A DNA stretch of 31,381 bases, taken from an uncultured Garciella sp. GTDB lineage: Bacteria; Bacillota; Clostridia; Eubacteriales; Garciellaceae. Location: the NCBI GenBank assembly GCA_900555725.1, contig USMD01000007.1:1-31381 (forward strand), written 5' to 3'. The notes below the pieces were generated by a model that saw only the letters and a list, made by a program, of their open reading frames with translations, had not been told where the DNA came from and did no database searches. Numbering within the stretch: position 1 is the stretch's first letter; every line of letters begins with the position of its first letter. A program made the translations under genes and the position numbers. Positions 16,950 to 24,760 of the stretch are shown here, piece after piece.

Positions 16950-17844
16950 GATTAAATTCCCCCTTGCTTTCATACATAGACATAAATTGCTCTTCCAAAT
17001 CACGATTATCAACAGTTACGTCGTCCAAATTTACCGATAGTTGGGCAAGAGTCTTAAAAAGTTGAGGCAAGTCTTTTTCATATAAAAACTGCGCTTTCTT
17101 TTCTGCCTGGGAGATACATTTTGCGCCGATTGCTTTCATTTGTTCCAGCGGCAGCGCACTTCCCTTTAACGTAATCACTTTTACATTCCGGTTGATTTTC
17201 TCAAGGTCTTCAATGCCGATCAAGTGACCGTTTTTAATAAAAGCTATTTTTGAACAATAGTCTTCCACTTCTTTCAGATTATGGCTTGATAGAAAAATAG
17301 TTGCACCTTGTTTTTGCTTTTCCTTTAAGAGTCGGAACAACCGTGCATGCATTAGTGGATCCAGTCCGTTTGTCGGTTCGTCAAGGATCAGTAGTTTCGG
17401 GTCATGGAGCAATGCACAAACAATGGCTATTTTTTTCTTGTTTCCCAACGAAAGGTCACCAAATTTTTTTGCTGTATCAACCTGAAATAATTCACATAAT
17501 TCTTTTACTTTCTGTTTATTTCCTTGCATATGATGAAATTTCAGTGTGAAACGGATTAAATCTCGAACACGAAGCTGTGGATAAAAACGGACATCGCTTT
17601 GTACATAACCAATTCTTTTTTTGACTTCCACATTGGCAGCAGGCATTTCTTTGCCAAATAATTTAATACTTCCGCCGTTGTGCTTAATAAAATTTAAAAT
17701 CATATTCATTGTCGTCGATTTACCAGCTCCGTTGGGGCCGATAAAGCCAAAAAATTCACCTTCTTCGACTTTTAGAGATAGGTCTGTGACAGCGGCAAAC
17801 TTGCCAAAATATTTACTGATATGACTTAATTCGATGACTGACAT
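16936..17844 (-). CDS. ABC transporter ATP-binding protein
   Basis: 302 aa. Walker A GPNGAGKST (residues 36-44), Q-loop Q81, signature LSLGNKKK (131-138; G is at the right place but the third residue is L rather than G), and Walker B LLILDEPTNGLDP with D155-E156, followed by the switch histidine in LSSHNLKEVE. The C-terminal 80 residues match the extra domain of drug/lantibiotic-type ABC-2 exporters. The start at 17844 has SD AAGGGGTG. It is the first gene of the operon, directly behind the double-operator promoter. Confidence 0.95.
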   Translation of the reverse strand: MSVIELSHISKYFGKFAAVTDLSLKVEEGEFFGFIGPNGAGKSTTMNMILNFIKHNGGSIKLFGKEMPAANVEVKKRIGYVQSDVRFYPQLRVRDLIRFTLKFHHMQGNKQKVKELCELFQVDTAKKFGDLSLGNKKKIAIVCALLHDPKLLILDEPTNGLDPLMHARLFRLLKEKQKQGATIFLSSHNLKEVEDYCSKIAFIKNGHLIGIEDLEKINRNVKVITLKGSALPLEQMKAIGAKCISQAEKKAQFLYEKDLPQLFKTLAQLSVNLDDVTVDNRDLEEQFMSMYESKGEFNHDTF

Positions 17845-17874
17845 TTTTGTGGCACCCCTTTTGATAAAACTGGA

Positions 17875-17924
17875 TTGACCGATTGGTCAATACTCAATAT
17901 AATACACCTTGACCATATGGTCAA
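17875..17924. promoter_or_regulatory. Two 16-bp TetR operators with overlapping promoters in both directions
   Basis: Operator 1 TTGACCGATTGGTCAA (17875-17890) and operator 2 TTGACCATATGGTCAA (17909-17924, fully palindromic) lie 34 bp apart centre to centre. On the - strand, TTGACC in operator 2 is a -35 box, exactly 17 bp before the -10 TATATT (17901-17896), driving the ABC operon. On the + strand, TTGACC in operator 1 is a -35 box, 17 bp before a perfect TATAAT (17898-17903). The two -10 boxes overlap by four bases. A bound TetR dimer would cover a -35 box and the opposite start region. Confidence 0.85.
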
Positions 17925-17979
17925 TAGAAACGAGAAAAATTTTTTCCAAAAATGACGTATCTTTAGCAGGCATGAACTT

Positions 17980-18069
17980 ATGATTGGTTTGGATGCCATT
18001 TCAAAGCTAGATGTTATGGGTGACGTAATTTTTGAATGTGGAAACGTGACAGTTGTTGCAAATATTTAA
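17980..18069 (+). CDS. Possible 29-aa peptide, unrecognised
   Basis: ATG at 17980 opens a 29-codon frame (MIGLDAISKLDVMGDVIFEC and nine more residues) ending at TAA 18067-18069. It is the first reading frame downstream of the + strand promoter at 17875-17903. There is only a weak SD-like AGCAGG upstream. No family is recognised; it may equally be a decayed gene end or noise. Confidence 0.2.
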   Translation: MIGLDAISKLDVMGDVIFECGNVTVVANI

Positions 18070-18114
18070 TGAAATAGGTGAGAAGTCGCCCACCTCTATA
18101 GATGGTGTGATGAA

Positions 18115-18143
18115 TCGTCATTTCTTTTGCTTTATGTTATAAT
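18115..18143 (+). promoter_or_regulatory. Sigma-A promoter of the helicase gene
   Basis: TCGTCA (18115-18120), a 17-bp spacer and TATAAT (18138-18143), with an extended TG at 18135-18136. It lies about 30 bp before the helicase start, outside the putative ABC module, so the helicase has its own native promoter. Confidence 0.6.
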
Positions 18144-18172
18144 CAATTTATTAATGATAAAGGGGCATTGAT

Positions 18173-20164
18173 ATGGATCAAGTTTTTTTTGAGAAACTAG
18201 AGGAAGAAAAAGGAATTCAATTTACTCAACAGCAGAAAGAAGCAATTTTACATAAAAATGGTCCTGCTTTGGTATTAGCAGTGCCAGGGGCAGGGAAAAC
18301 TACGGTTTTGATTACTCGAACAGCTTATTTAATTTATGAAAGCCAAGTAGACTCCAAAAAGATTTTATCCCTTACCTTTAGTAAAGCAGCTGCAAGAGAG
18401 ATGAAAAAAAGATTTGAAAAGACCTATGGGGAAGGGCTATCCATTCAACCCGATTTTTCTACTATTCATAGTTTTGCCCATCAGGTCCTTAGAAAAGAAC
18501 TAAATACTAAGGGAATAGAGTACTATCTTATAGAAGGGAAAAATTCTCCTATTCATAAGATGGAACTTTTAAGGCAAATCTATCAAGATTACAATCATAA
18601 AGCAATTAAGGATGAGATCCTGGAGGATCTAGCCAATGCTATTAGCTTTGTGAAAAATCGGTTGTTAAAGGAAAAGGAAATACAAAAACAATTTTCTGAC
18701 ATTAAAAATTTCCCTAAGATTTATGAAGGATATGAAACATGGAAAAGGAAAAATCGCTATATTGATTTTGATGATATGCTTACCTTAGCTTATGGCATCT
18801 TAAAAAAGAATAAACAATTATTAAATTTTTATCGAAAGAGATATTCCTACATTCAAGTTGATGAGGGACAGGATACTTCCCCTATCCAATTTGCTTTAGT
18901 AAGGCTGATTACTCAGCCTAACCATCATCTTTTTATTGTAGCAGATGATGATCAATCTATTTATGGATTTCGGGGAGCAGATCCGAAAGAATTGACGGAA
19001 TTTAAAAAGGCTTATCCCAAGGGAAAGGTCTTTTTTATGGAGGAAAATTTCCGTTCTACCCAATCTATTGTAGAGATTGCCGGGCAATTTATTCGAGGAA
19101 ATCAAGACCGTTATGAAAAAAATATACATACTCAAAAAGAGAGAGGGAAACCTATTATTATTCTAAAGGTAAATAACTATATACAACAATTGGATTATCT
19201 TTTAGAAGAATTAAAGTCAAAAAAAGAGCAAGGGACCATCGCCATTTTATTTCGAAACCATCTTTCTACTGTTCCTTTAATCGATGCTTTCTTTAGAAAA
19301 GAAATTCCTTTCTATTTACGGGAAGGGAAAAGATATTTTTTCCATCATTGGGTTACTAGAGACATCTTAAGTTTTATTCGCCTTGCCCTAAACCCTAAGG
19401 ACATCAAAAGCTTTGAGAATATTTATTATAAAATGAATCAATATATTAGTAGAAAGACAGTGGATCTAGTACAGAGGAGATACCACAATCAGTCAGTTTT
19501 TGAAATTTTAACGGATATACCCCAATTGCCTTCTTATCAAAGGAAAAGGATGTATGAATTAGAAGAAAAATTTTATACGTTAGAGAGTTTAAGTCCCCTT
19601 AAGGCTTTGGAGTATATTGAAAATCAATTATGCTATGGAGACTTTTTAAGGGAAAGGGAGAAATCCAGACCGGCCATGGTGTCCACCGGAGAGTTTATCT
19701 TGGAACGATTAAAAAGTATCGGGAAAAACTTATCTACTTTGAAAGAGTTTCTTCACCGATTGGAAGAATTAGAGAAATGGTTAGAAAATTGTTCTCATCA
19801 ACAAAAGTCTTCTGATACAAATATTGTTCTTTCTACTTTACATGGAGCCAAGGGATTAGAATTTGATCGGGTCTATATGATTGATCTCATGCAAGATCAA
19901 ATCCCCACTTATTCTAGTCTAAAACAATTTAAACAAGGGGATACGGACTTTCTAGAGGAAGAGCGAAGGCTTTTTTATGTAGGAATGACCCGGGCCAAAA
20001 AGGAGCTTACCTTAATGACCATCAGTTCTCCAAAAAGTATCAGCCAGGAGCCTTCTCAGTTTATAAAAGAGGTACAAAATTGTTTAAGAAATAAGAATTC
20101 GACTGAAAAAAGTCAAGAGTATTTTAAATTCAGGAATAGGGTAAGACATAGGAAATTTGGATAG
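18173..20164 (+). CDS. UvrD/PcrA-like superfamily 1 DNA helicase
   Basis: 663 aa 3'-5' helicase. Q-motif FTQQQKEAI (residues 17-25), Walker A AVPGAGKTT (36-44), motif II DEGQD (230-234, where DEFQD or DEAQD is usual), motif III ADDDQSIYGFRGA, motif IV ENFRST, motif V TLHGAKGLEFDRVYMIDL, and motif VI EEERRLFYVGMTRAKKEL. It is shorter than PcrA and lacks the usual C-terminal Tudor-like RNA-polymerase-binding tail, so it is a paralogue rather than PcrA itself. SD AAAGGGG precedes the ATG. The exact role is unknown; repair or conflict resolution is likely from the family. Confidence 0.93.
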   Translation: MDQVFFEKLEEEKGIQFTQQQKEAILHKNGPALVLAVPGAGKTTVLITRTAYLIYESQVDSKKILSLTFSKAAAREMKKRFEKTYGEGLSIQPDFSTIHSFAHQVLRKELNTKGIEYYLIEGKNSPIHKMELLRQIYQDYNHKAIKDEILEDLANAISFVKNRLLKEKEIQKQFSDIKNFPKIYEGYETWKRKNRYIDFDDMLTLAYGILKKNKQLLNFYRKRYSYIQVDEGQDTSPIQFALVRLITQPNHHLFIVADDDQSIYGFRGADPKELTEFKKAYPKGKVFFMEENFRSTQSIVEIAGQFIRGNQDRYEKNIHTQKERGKPIIILKVNNYIQQLDYLLEELKSKKEQGTIAILFRNHLSTVPLIDAFFRKEIPFYLREGKRYFFHHWVTRDILSFIRLALNPKDIKSFENIYYKMNQYISRKTVDLVQRRYHNQSVFEILTDIPQLPSYQRKRMYELEEKFYTLESLSPLKALEYIENQLCYGDFLREREKSRPAMVSTGEFILERLKSIGKNLSTLKEFLHRLEELEKWLENCSHQQKSSDTNIVLSTLHGAKGLEFDRVYMIDLMQDQIPTYSSLKQFKQGDTDFLEEERRLFYVGMTRAKKELTLMTISSPKSISQEPSQFIKEVQNCLRNKNSTEKSQEYFKFRNRVRHRKFG

Positions 20165-20297
20165 GGAAAAGTTCCATGGGTAAAGGGAAACACTATTGCC
20201 ATTGATTTTAAAAAATATGGGATAAAAAAGCTAGAAAAGAATTATTGTATCCACAATGGAATTCTGGAAAAGGTATAAAAATAAAGGAGGAGTTATT

Positions 20298-21674
20298 ATG
20301 GAATATAGGATTGAAAAAGATACCTTAGGGGAAGTAAAGGTACCAGTGGATAAATATTGGGGAGCTCAGACCCAAAGAAGTTTTCAAAACTTTAAAATCG
20401 GAAAAGAAAAAATGCCTCTAGAGATTATTTTGGCATTTGCTATTCTAAAGAAAGCCGCTGCTATTACCAATCGAAAATTAGGTCTCTTGGATGAAAAAAA
20501 GGCAGATGTCATTGAAAAAGTATGCGATGAGATTTTACAAGAAAAGCTAGAGGAACACTTTCCATTAGTGGTGTGGCAAACAGGGAGTGGCACTCAATCT
20601 AATATGAATGTCAATGAAGTTATTGCCAATCGTAGCAATGAAATCTTGGGAGAAAAACTCATTCATTCCAATGATGATGTGAATAAATCTCAAAGCTCGA
20701 ATGACACCTTTCCAACGGCAATGCATATTGCAGCAGTTATGGAGTTAGAAGATAGGCTATTGCCGGCTATTAAAGAATTAAAAAAGACCTTTGAAAGGTT
20801 GATAGAAGAAAATAAGGATATCATAAAAGTAGGGAGAACCCACCTACAGGACGCGACCCCTTTAACCCTAGGACAAGAAATCAGTGGGTGGTACAATATG
20901 TTAGAGAAATCTATCGTTATGATAGAAAAAAGTGTTGAAGAGTTAAAGGAATTGGCATTAGGGGGGACAGCAGTAGGGACAGGTTTAAACACTCATCCTG
21001 ATTTTGCCCAAATGGTAGCAGGAGAAATGAGTCGTATTACAGGAAAGAACTTTGTAACGGCTAAAAATAAATTTCATTCTCTTACCAGTAAAGATGAATT
21101 GGTTTTTGCCCATGGGGCTCTGAAGGCATTGGCAGTGGATCTTATGAAAATTGCCAATGATATAAGATGGTTAGCCAGTGGACCTAGAGGTGGAATAGGA
21201 GAGATTACTATTCCTGCCAATGAACCAGGAAGCTCTATTATGCCTGGAAAGGTAAATCCTACTCAAAGTGAAGCCCTTACCATGGTAGCAGTTCAGGTGA
21301 TGGCGAATGATGTTGCTGTAGGAATCGCTGCATCCCAGGGGAATTTTGAGTTAAATGTCTTTATGCCGGTTTGCATTTATAACTTTCTACAATCTGTAAG
21401 ACTATTATCCGATGGGGTTCACTCCTTTAATAAAAATTGTGCAGTAGGGATAAAACCTAATAAAGAAAAAATAGAGGAGTATCTAAAGAACTCTCTTATG
21501 TTGGTAACAGCCCTTAATCCCTATATTGGATATGACAATGCTGCAAAAATCGCCAAGAAAGCCCATGCAGAAGGAATTACCCTAAAGGAGGCTGCTTTAA
21601 AGCTTAATCTTTTAACAGAAGAAAAATTTGACGAAATCCTAAGACCAGAGAAAATGATTTCTCCTCAAAAATAA
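20298..21674 (+). CDS. fumC: Class II fumarate hydratase
   Basis: 458 aa from ATG 20298, chosen over an in-frame ATG at 20256 because AAGGAGGAG lies directly upstream and the protein then begins MEYRIEKDTLGEVKVP, as in Bacillus CitG. It converts fumarate and malate reversibly, with no iron-sulphur cluster. Signature GSSIMPGKVNP is at residues 311-321; TGSGTQSNMN and GRTHLQDATP substrate-loop motifs are present. It is transcribed alone. In a fermenting clostridium it probably serves fumarate/malate interconversion or aspartate-linked metabolism. Confidence 0.97.
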   Translation: MEYRIEKDTLGEVKVPVDKYWGAQTQRSFQNFKIGKEKMPLEIILAFAILKKAAAITNRKLGLLDEKKADVIEKVCDEILQEKLEEHFPLVVWQTGSGTQSNMNVNEVIANRSNEILGEKLIHSNDDVNKSQSSNDTFPTAMHIAAVMELEDRLLPAIKELKKTFERLIEENKDIIKVGRTHLQDATPLTLGQEISGWYNMLEKSIVMIEKSVEELKELALGGTAVGTGLNTHPDFAQMVAGEMSRITGKNFVTAKNKFHSLTSKDELVFAHGALKALAVDLMKIANDIRWLASGPRGGIGEITIPANEPGSSIMPGKVNPTQSEALTMVAVQVMANDVAVGIAASQGNFELNVFMPVCIYNFLQSVRLLSDGVHSFNKNCAVGIKPNKEKIEEYLKNSLMLVTALNPYIGYDNAAKIAKKAHAEGITLKEAALKLNLLTEEKFDEILRPEKMISPQK

Positions 21675-21708
21675 TAGAAGGGAAATAAATGCAAATACTG
21701 AATACATA

Positions 21709-21729
21709 GGGACGACATTTGGCCGTCCC
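21709..21729. terminator. Hairpin between fumC and the converging regulator
   Basis: GGGACG (21709-21714) and CGTCCC (21724-21729) with a 9-base loop, between two converging genes. There is no T tract on the + side (AAGGGAAAAA follows). On the - strand a short T/C run follows, so it may end the regulator transcript poorly. Modest support. Confidence 0.45.
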
Positions 21730-21743
21730 AAGGGAAAAACACC

Positions 21744-22445
21744 TTAAAAGCTCTCGACAGGAATTTTTCTTTCTTCTTCCTTGATATGTCTAAGGTGCGT
21801 ATAGATTGTATTTTTGGTAATTCCTAAGATCTTTGCAGTACGTTCTACAGAATTTTTCAGATTAAAAATACCATGATTATAAAGAATACGGGTAATTTCT
21901 TTGACCTTCAAATTCACAGGAATAGAAGAATCTTGGTAGACATTCATACGTGTATCTTCTACCGTATCATCAATGAGATCTTCTACACTTTTGGCAAGAT
22001 TTTCACGGGTTGTTTGAAGTGGAGTTTCACTGATTTTTTCAAAGGGAATAAAATTTTTAATGATATCCTTAAGGGAAGTATCTAAATACATATTGATACA
22101 AAAAAGCCCGATAATCCTTTTTTTCTCTCCTAGAATGACAATGGTGGAAGACTTTAGATGTTCTCCTCTTTTATCTTTAGTAAAGTAACTTTTATACATC
22201 TGTCCTACGTTTCTCTCAATATCTTGAAGCATAGAAAGGGCAAGATCAGTAATAGGGGCCCCAATCTTCCTTCCAGAATGAAAGCCATTGTAAATCCCAA
22301 TGACCGAATGGTCTAGATTCTCTAAGCTATGAACAATAATCTCATAATGCTCTCCTAAATAATGGGACAGACCATCTGCTAAAATAAGATAAGATTGTAA
22401 GATATTCCTATCATTTTCTGTTAATTCAGTAAATTTAGAATGCAT
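21744..22445 (-). CDS. YheO/DauR-type transcriptional regulator (PAS-like plus HTH)
   Basis: 233 aa from ATG 22445, preferred over an in-frame GTG at 22454 because AAAGGGTGG sits just before it. The N-terminal two thirds match the YheO-like PAS_6 domain (YEIIVHSLENLDHSVIGIYNG, GRKIGAPITDLAL). The C-terminus is a helix-turn-helix (VERTAKILGITKNTIYTHLRHIKEE, about residues 197-222). Relatives such as DauR control amino-acid catabolic genes. Its place just after the sdaAB-sdaAA-symporter genes suggests that it regulates serine use, which is inference. A 19-bp inverted repeat lies in its promoter. Confidence 0.85.
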   Translation of the reverse strand: MHSKFTELTENDRNILQSYLILADGLSHYLGEHYEIIVHSLENLDHSVIGIYNGFHSGRKIGAPITDLALSMLQDIERNVGQMYKSYFTKDKRGEHLKSSTIVILGEKKRIIGLFCINMYLDTSLKDIIKNFIPFEKISETPLQTTRENLAKSVEDLIDDTVEDTRMNVYQDSSIPVNLKVKEITRILYNHGIFNLKNSVERTAKILGITKNTIYTHLRHIKEEERKIPVESF

Positions 22446-22482
22446 AAATACCACCCTTTTTCATATCCTTTTCTTTATTGCT

Positions 22483-22539
22483 ATTATAATAAAAGGAAAA
22501 TCAAAAAAGAGATTTTTCCATTTTTGATTTTCCTTTTAT
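22483..22539. promoter_or_regulatory. Perfect 19-bp inverted repeat at the regulator promoter
   Basis: ATAAAAGGAAAATCAAAAA (22489-22507) and TTTTTGATTTTCCTTTTAT (22521-22539) are perfect inverted copies separated by 13 bp. A - strand TATAAT (22488-22483) touches the left arm. The element is either an operator for autoregulation or a strong hairpin ending the upstream serine operon. In the - direction the second arm is U-rich, as in a terminator. Confidence 0.65.
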
Positions 22540-22548
22540 CAAGTGATT

Positions 22549-22600
22549 CTAAGCTTCAGTTGGAGTAAAAACTCCATCTGAAACTTAGAACTCTGTTTAT
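22549..22600 (+). repeat. Hairpin with dispersed repeat, copy B
   Basis: CTAAGCTTCAGTTGGAGT (22549-22566) and ACTCCATCTGAAACTTAG (22571-22588) form an 18-bp stem with two mismatches and an AAAA loop. The right arm continues into AACTCTGTTTAT. The part 22573-22600 matches copy A near cstA at 25 of 28 positions. It may act as a terminator between the symporter and the regulator, but it has no T tract. Confidence 0.65.
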
Positions 22601-22658
22601 CTCCCCATTCTATACGCTGGGAGTATCAAAAGTGATAGCGTTTGAATAAATTTAAAAA

Positions 22659-23879
22659 CTATTCAATATCTTCTTTGGTAGGTTCTTTTTTGATGATGTG
22701 CCTATGATAAATCTTATCAATGATAAGAGCAAGGGCATTGTCCCCAGATACATTGGCAGCAGTTCCAAAGCTATCTTGTGCAAGATAAAGAGAAATTAAT
22801 AAACTTGCTAATGGGCCATTAGAATCAATTCCAATCACTGGAAGAAAAGGAAGGGCGGTCATAATAGATCCACCAGGTGCCCCAGGAGATGCTACCATAG
22901 CAACTCCAAGAATCATGATAAAACGTAACATTAAAAGATAATCATTAGGCATTCCATACATCATAAGAACAGTATAGCAACAAGCTGTAATAGTAATCAT
23001 AGATCCTGGCATATGCACATTAGAGCATAAGGGAATGACAAACTCGCGAACCTGTCTAGTAGTCCCATTATTTTTCGCACATTCTAAGTTTGTAGGAATG
23101 GTTGCAGCAGAGGATTGGGTTCCAACAGCAGTCATATAACCAGGAATTTGATTTTTCATCCATTGCCATGGACTCTGATGTCGATAAAGTCCAGTTACTA
23201 CAAATAATACAATTGTATAAATAAGATGTAGGGCAATAATACAAATAAAGATTCTCCAAAACACGCCAAGGATAGCAAATACAGAACCTGCGTAAGCCAT
23301 ATTAGCAAAATTTCCTAAGATAAACAATGGTAAAAATGGAACAATGGCTTTATTTAATACTATTGTGATAATATCATAAAACTCACTTAAAGCGCCATAT
23401 AATACCTTTCCTGATTCTCTTTTTTTAAGCATTGAAATACATAGGCCCATCATAAAGGCAAAAATCAATGCACCGGTTACAGGAATAATAGGCTCAAGTC
23501 CAAGATTAAATAAGGATTCCACTCCCTTTCCAGAAGTCTCTTGAATGGTTTGAGTTAGATCTGAAGTAATAAAACTTGGGAAAATAGAAGATGCCATTAT
23601 CCAAGAAGTAGACCCTGCGATTAATGTGGAACCATATGCGATCACTAAAGTAATCATTAAAAGCTTTCCAGCACCTTCATCTAGATCTGCAATTCCCTTT
23701 GTAACAAAAGCTAAAATCATAAGGGGAATGATAAAGTTTAACCATTCACTAAAAATAGATGCAACAGTATAAGCTATTCGGGTTACTACAGGGGGTAAAT
23801 ATAACCCAACTAAAATACCAAGAATAATAGCAATAATGACCCGAATAATTAAGCCAAAGCTGTGTTTTTTTTCACTCAT
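22659..23879 (-). CDS. Dicarboxylate/amino acid:cation symporter (DAACS family)
   Basis: 406 aa with about eight hydrophobic segments. Family motifs: GTQSSAATIPTNLECAK (reentrant serine-rich hairpin), NVHMPGSMI, and VASPGAPGGSIM near the C-terminus. It takes up amino or dicarboxylic acids with Na+ or H+. It starts 2 bp after the sdaAA stop (TAA-AT-ATG) with SD GGAAGGA, so it is translated with the serine dehydratase subunits. A serine/threonine uptake role of the SstT type is therefore the best guess. The exact substrate cannot be read from sequence. Confidence 0.9.
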   Translation of the reverse strand: MSEKKHSFGLIIRVIIAIILGILVGLYLPPVVTRIAYTVASIFSEWLNFIIPLMILAFVTKGIADLDEGAGKLLMITLVIAYGSTLIAGSTSWIMASSIFPSFITSDLTQTIQETSGKGVESLFNLGLEPIIPVTGALIFAFMMGLCISMLKKRESGKVLYGALSEFYDIITIVLNKAIVPFLPLFILGNFANMAYAGSVFAILGVFWRIFICIIALHLIYTIVLFVVTGLYRHQSPWQWMKNQIPGYMTAVGTQSSAATIPTNLECAKNNGTTRQVREFVIPLCSNVHMPGSMITITACCYTVLMMYGMPNDYLLMLRFIMILGVAMVASPGAPGGSIMTALPFLPVIGIDSNGPLASLLISLYLAQDSFGTAANVSGDNALALIIDKIYHRHIIKKEPTKEDIE

Positions 23880-23881
23880 AT

Positions 23882-24760
23882 TTATCCTTCCTTTCTAAAT
23901 ATTTTATTTTTTAAAGCACAACCAGTTGGACTTGCAGCCACTCCGCCTAGTCCAGTTTCCCTTAAACTCTCTGGGAGTGCCTTTCCTACCTTATACATTG
24001 CTTCAACCACTTCATCAAAAGGCACTATAGATTTTACTCCGGCAAGGGCTAAATCCGCAGCAGATAAAGCATTTAAGGTCCCAGAGGCATTTCTTAAGGC
24101 ACAAGGGAATTCAACCAGTCCAGCAATGGGATCACAAACTAAGCCCATTACATTAATTAAAGCAATCCCCGCAGCATGAAGCATCTCATCATTACTACCC
24201 TTAGCTATAAAAACAGCAGCACTAGCAGCCATAGATGCAGCAGATCCACACTCTACCTGGCATCCCCCTTCTGCACCAGCAAAGGTGGCATTTTGTTCAA
24301 TGACTTGTCCAATTCCCACTGCTACAAGAAGGGCATTGATTAAATCATTCTTGTGCAAGTTAAAATGATCCTTAAGAGTCATTAATACTGCAGGAAGGAT
24401 TCCTGAAGCTCCAGCTGTAGGTGCAGCTACAATTTTTCCCATAGAGGCATTGATCTCCGAGGTAGAAAGAGCCATGGCCATGGCCTTATTAGCAATAGAT
24501 CCTAAGAGAGGCTTGTTCTTTTCACTGTAGTCGTTGACCCTTTTTGCATCTCCTCCAATCAGACCAGACAGGCTAGATACCTTTTTATTTAGAGCATCCT
24601 GGGAGGATTGTTCCATCACATTCAGTATTTCTTCCATTTGAAGACGAATTGCTTCTATAGTGTCTCCAGATGCATTGCTTTCTTCTTCCATTACCACTTG
24701 ATAGATTGGCTTTTTTTGTTTTTCACAAAGTTCTAGCAATTGTTTCGCAGAATGATACAC
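23882..24760 (-). CDS. sdaAA: L-serine dehydratase, iron-sulphur-dependent, alpha subunit
   Basis: 292 aa catalytic subunit of the [4Fe-4S] enzyme that turns L-serine into pyruvate and ammonia. Likely cluster cysteines are C167 (GGCQVECGSA), C209 (VCDPIAGLVEFPC) and C220. Their 42 and 11 residue spacings match those known in the single-chain Legionella enzyme (C343, C385, C396). The GTG start at 24760 overlaps the last base of the sdaAB stop. It is preceded by a complete SD, AAGGAGGTGAT, embedded in the last codons of sdaAB, so translation is coupled. Confidence 0.96.
   Translation of the reverse strand: MYHSAKQLLELCEKQKKPIYQVVMEEESNASGDTIEAIRLQMEEILNVMEQSSQDALNKKVSSLSGLIGGDAKRVNDYSEKNKPLLGSIANKAMAMALSTSEINASMGKIVAAPTAGASGILPAVLMTLKDHFNLHKNDLINALLVAVGIGQVIEQNATFAGAEGGCQVECGSAASMAASAAVFIAKGSNDEMLHAAGIALINVMGLVCDPIAGLVEFPCALRNASGTLNALSAADLALAGVKSIVPFDEVVEAMYKVGKALPESLRETGLGGVAASPTGCALKNKIFRKEG

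Noticed and set aside
16138..17040. Several frames of 65-100 codons on both strands within the ABC permease gene
   Set aside because: They are shadows of the permease, which has clear membrane segments, SD and overlap with its neighbours.
18070..18160. Short open frame reading LQIFNEIGEKSPTSIDGV on the + strand, looking like a protein end
   Set aside because: Only about 30 codons, no start, and it overlaps the helicase promoter; I could not assign it to a transposase or other family. It may be a decayed gene tail.
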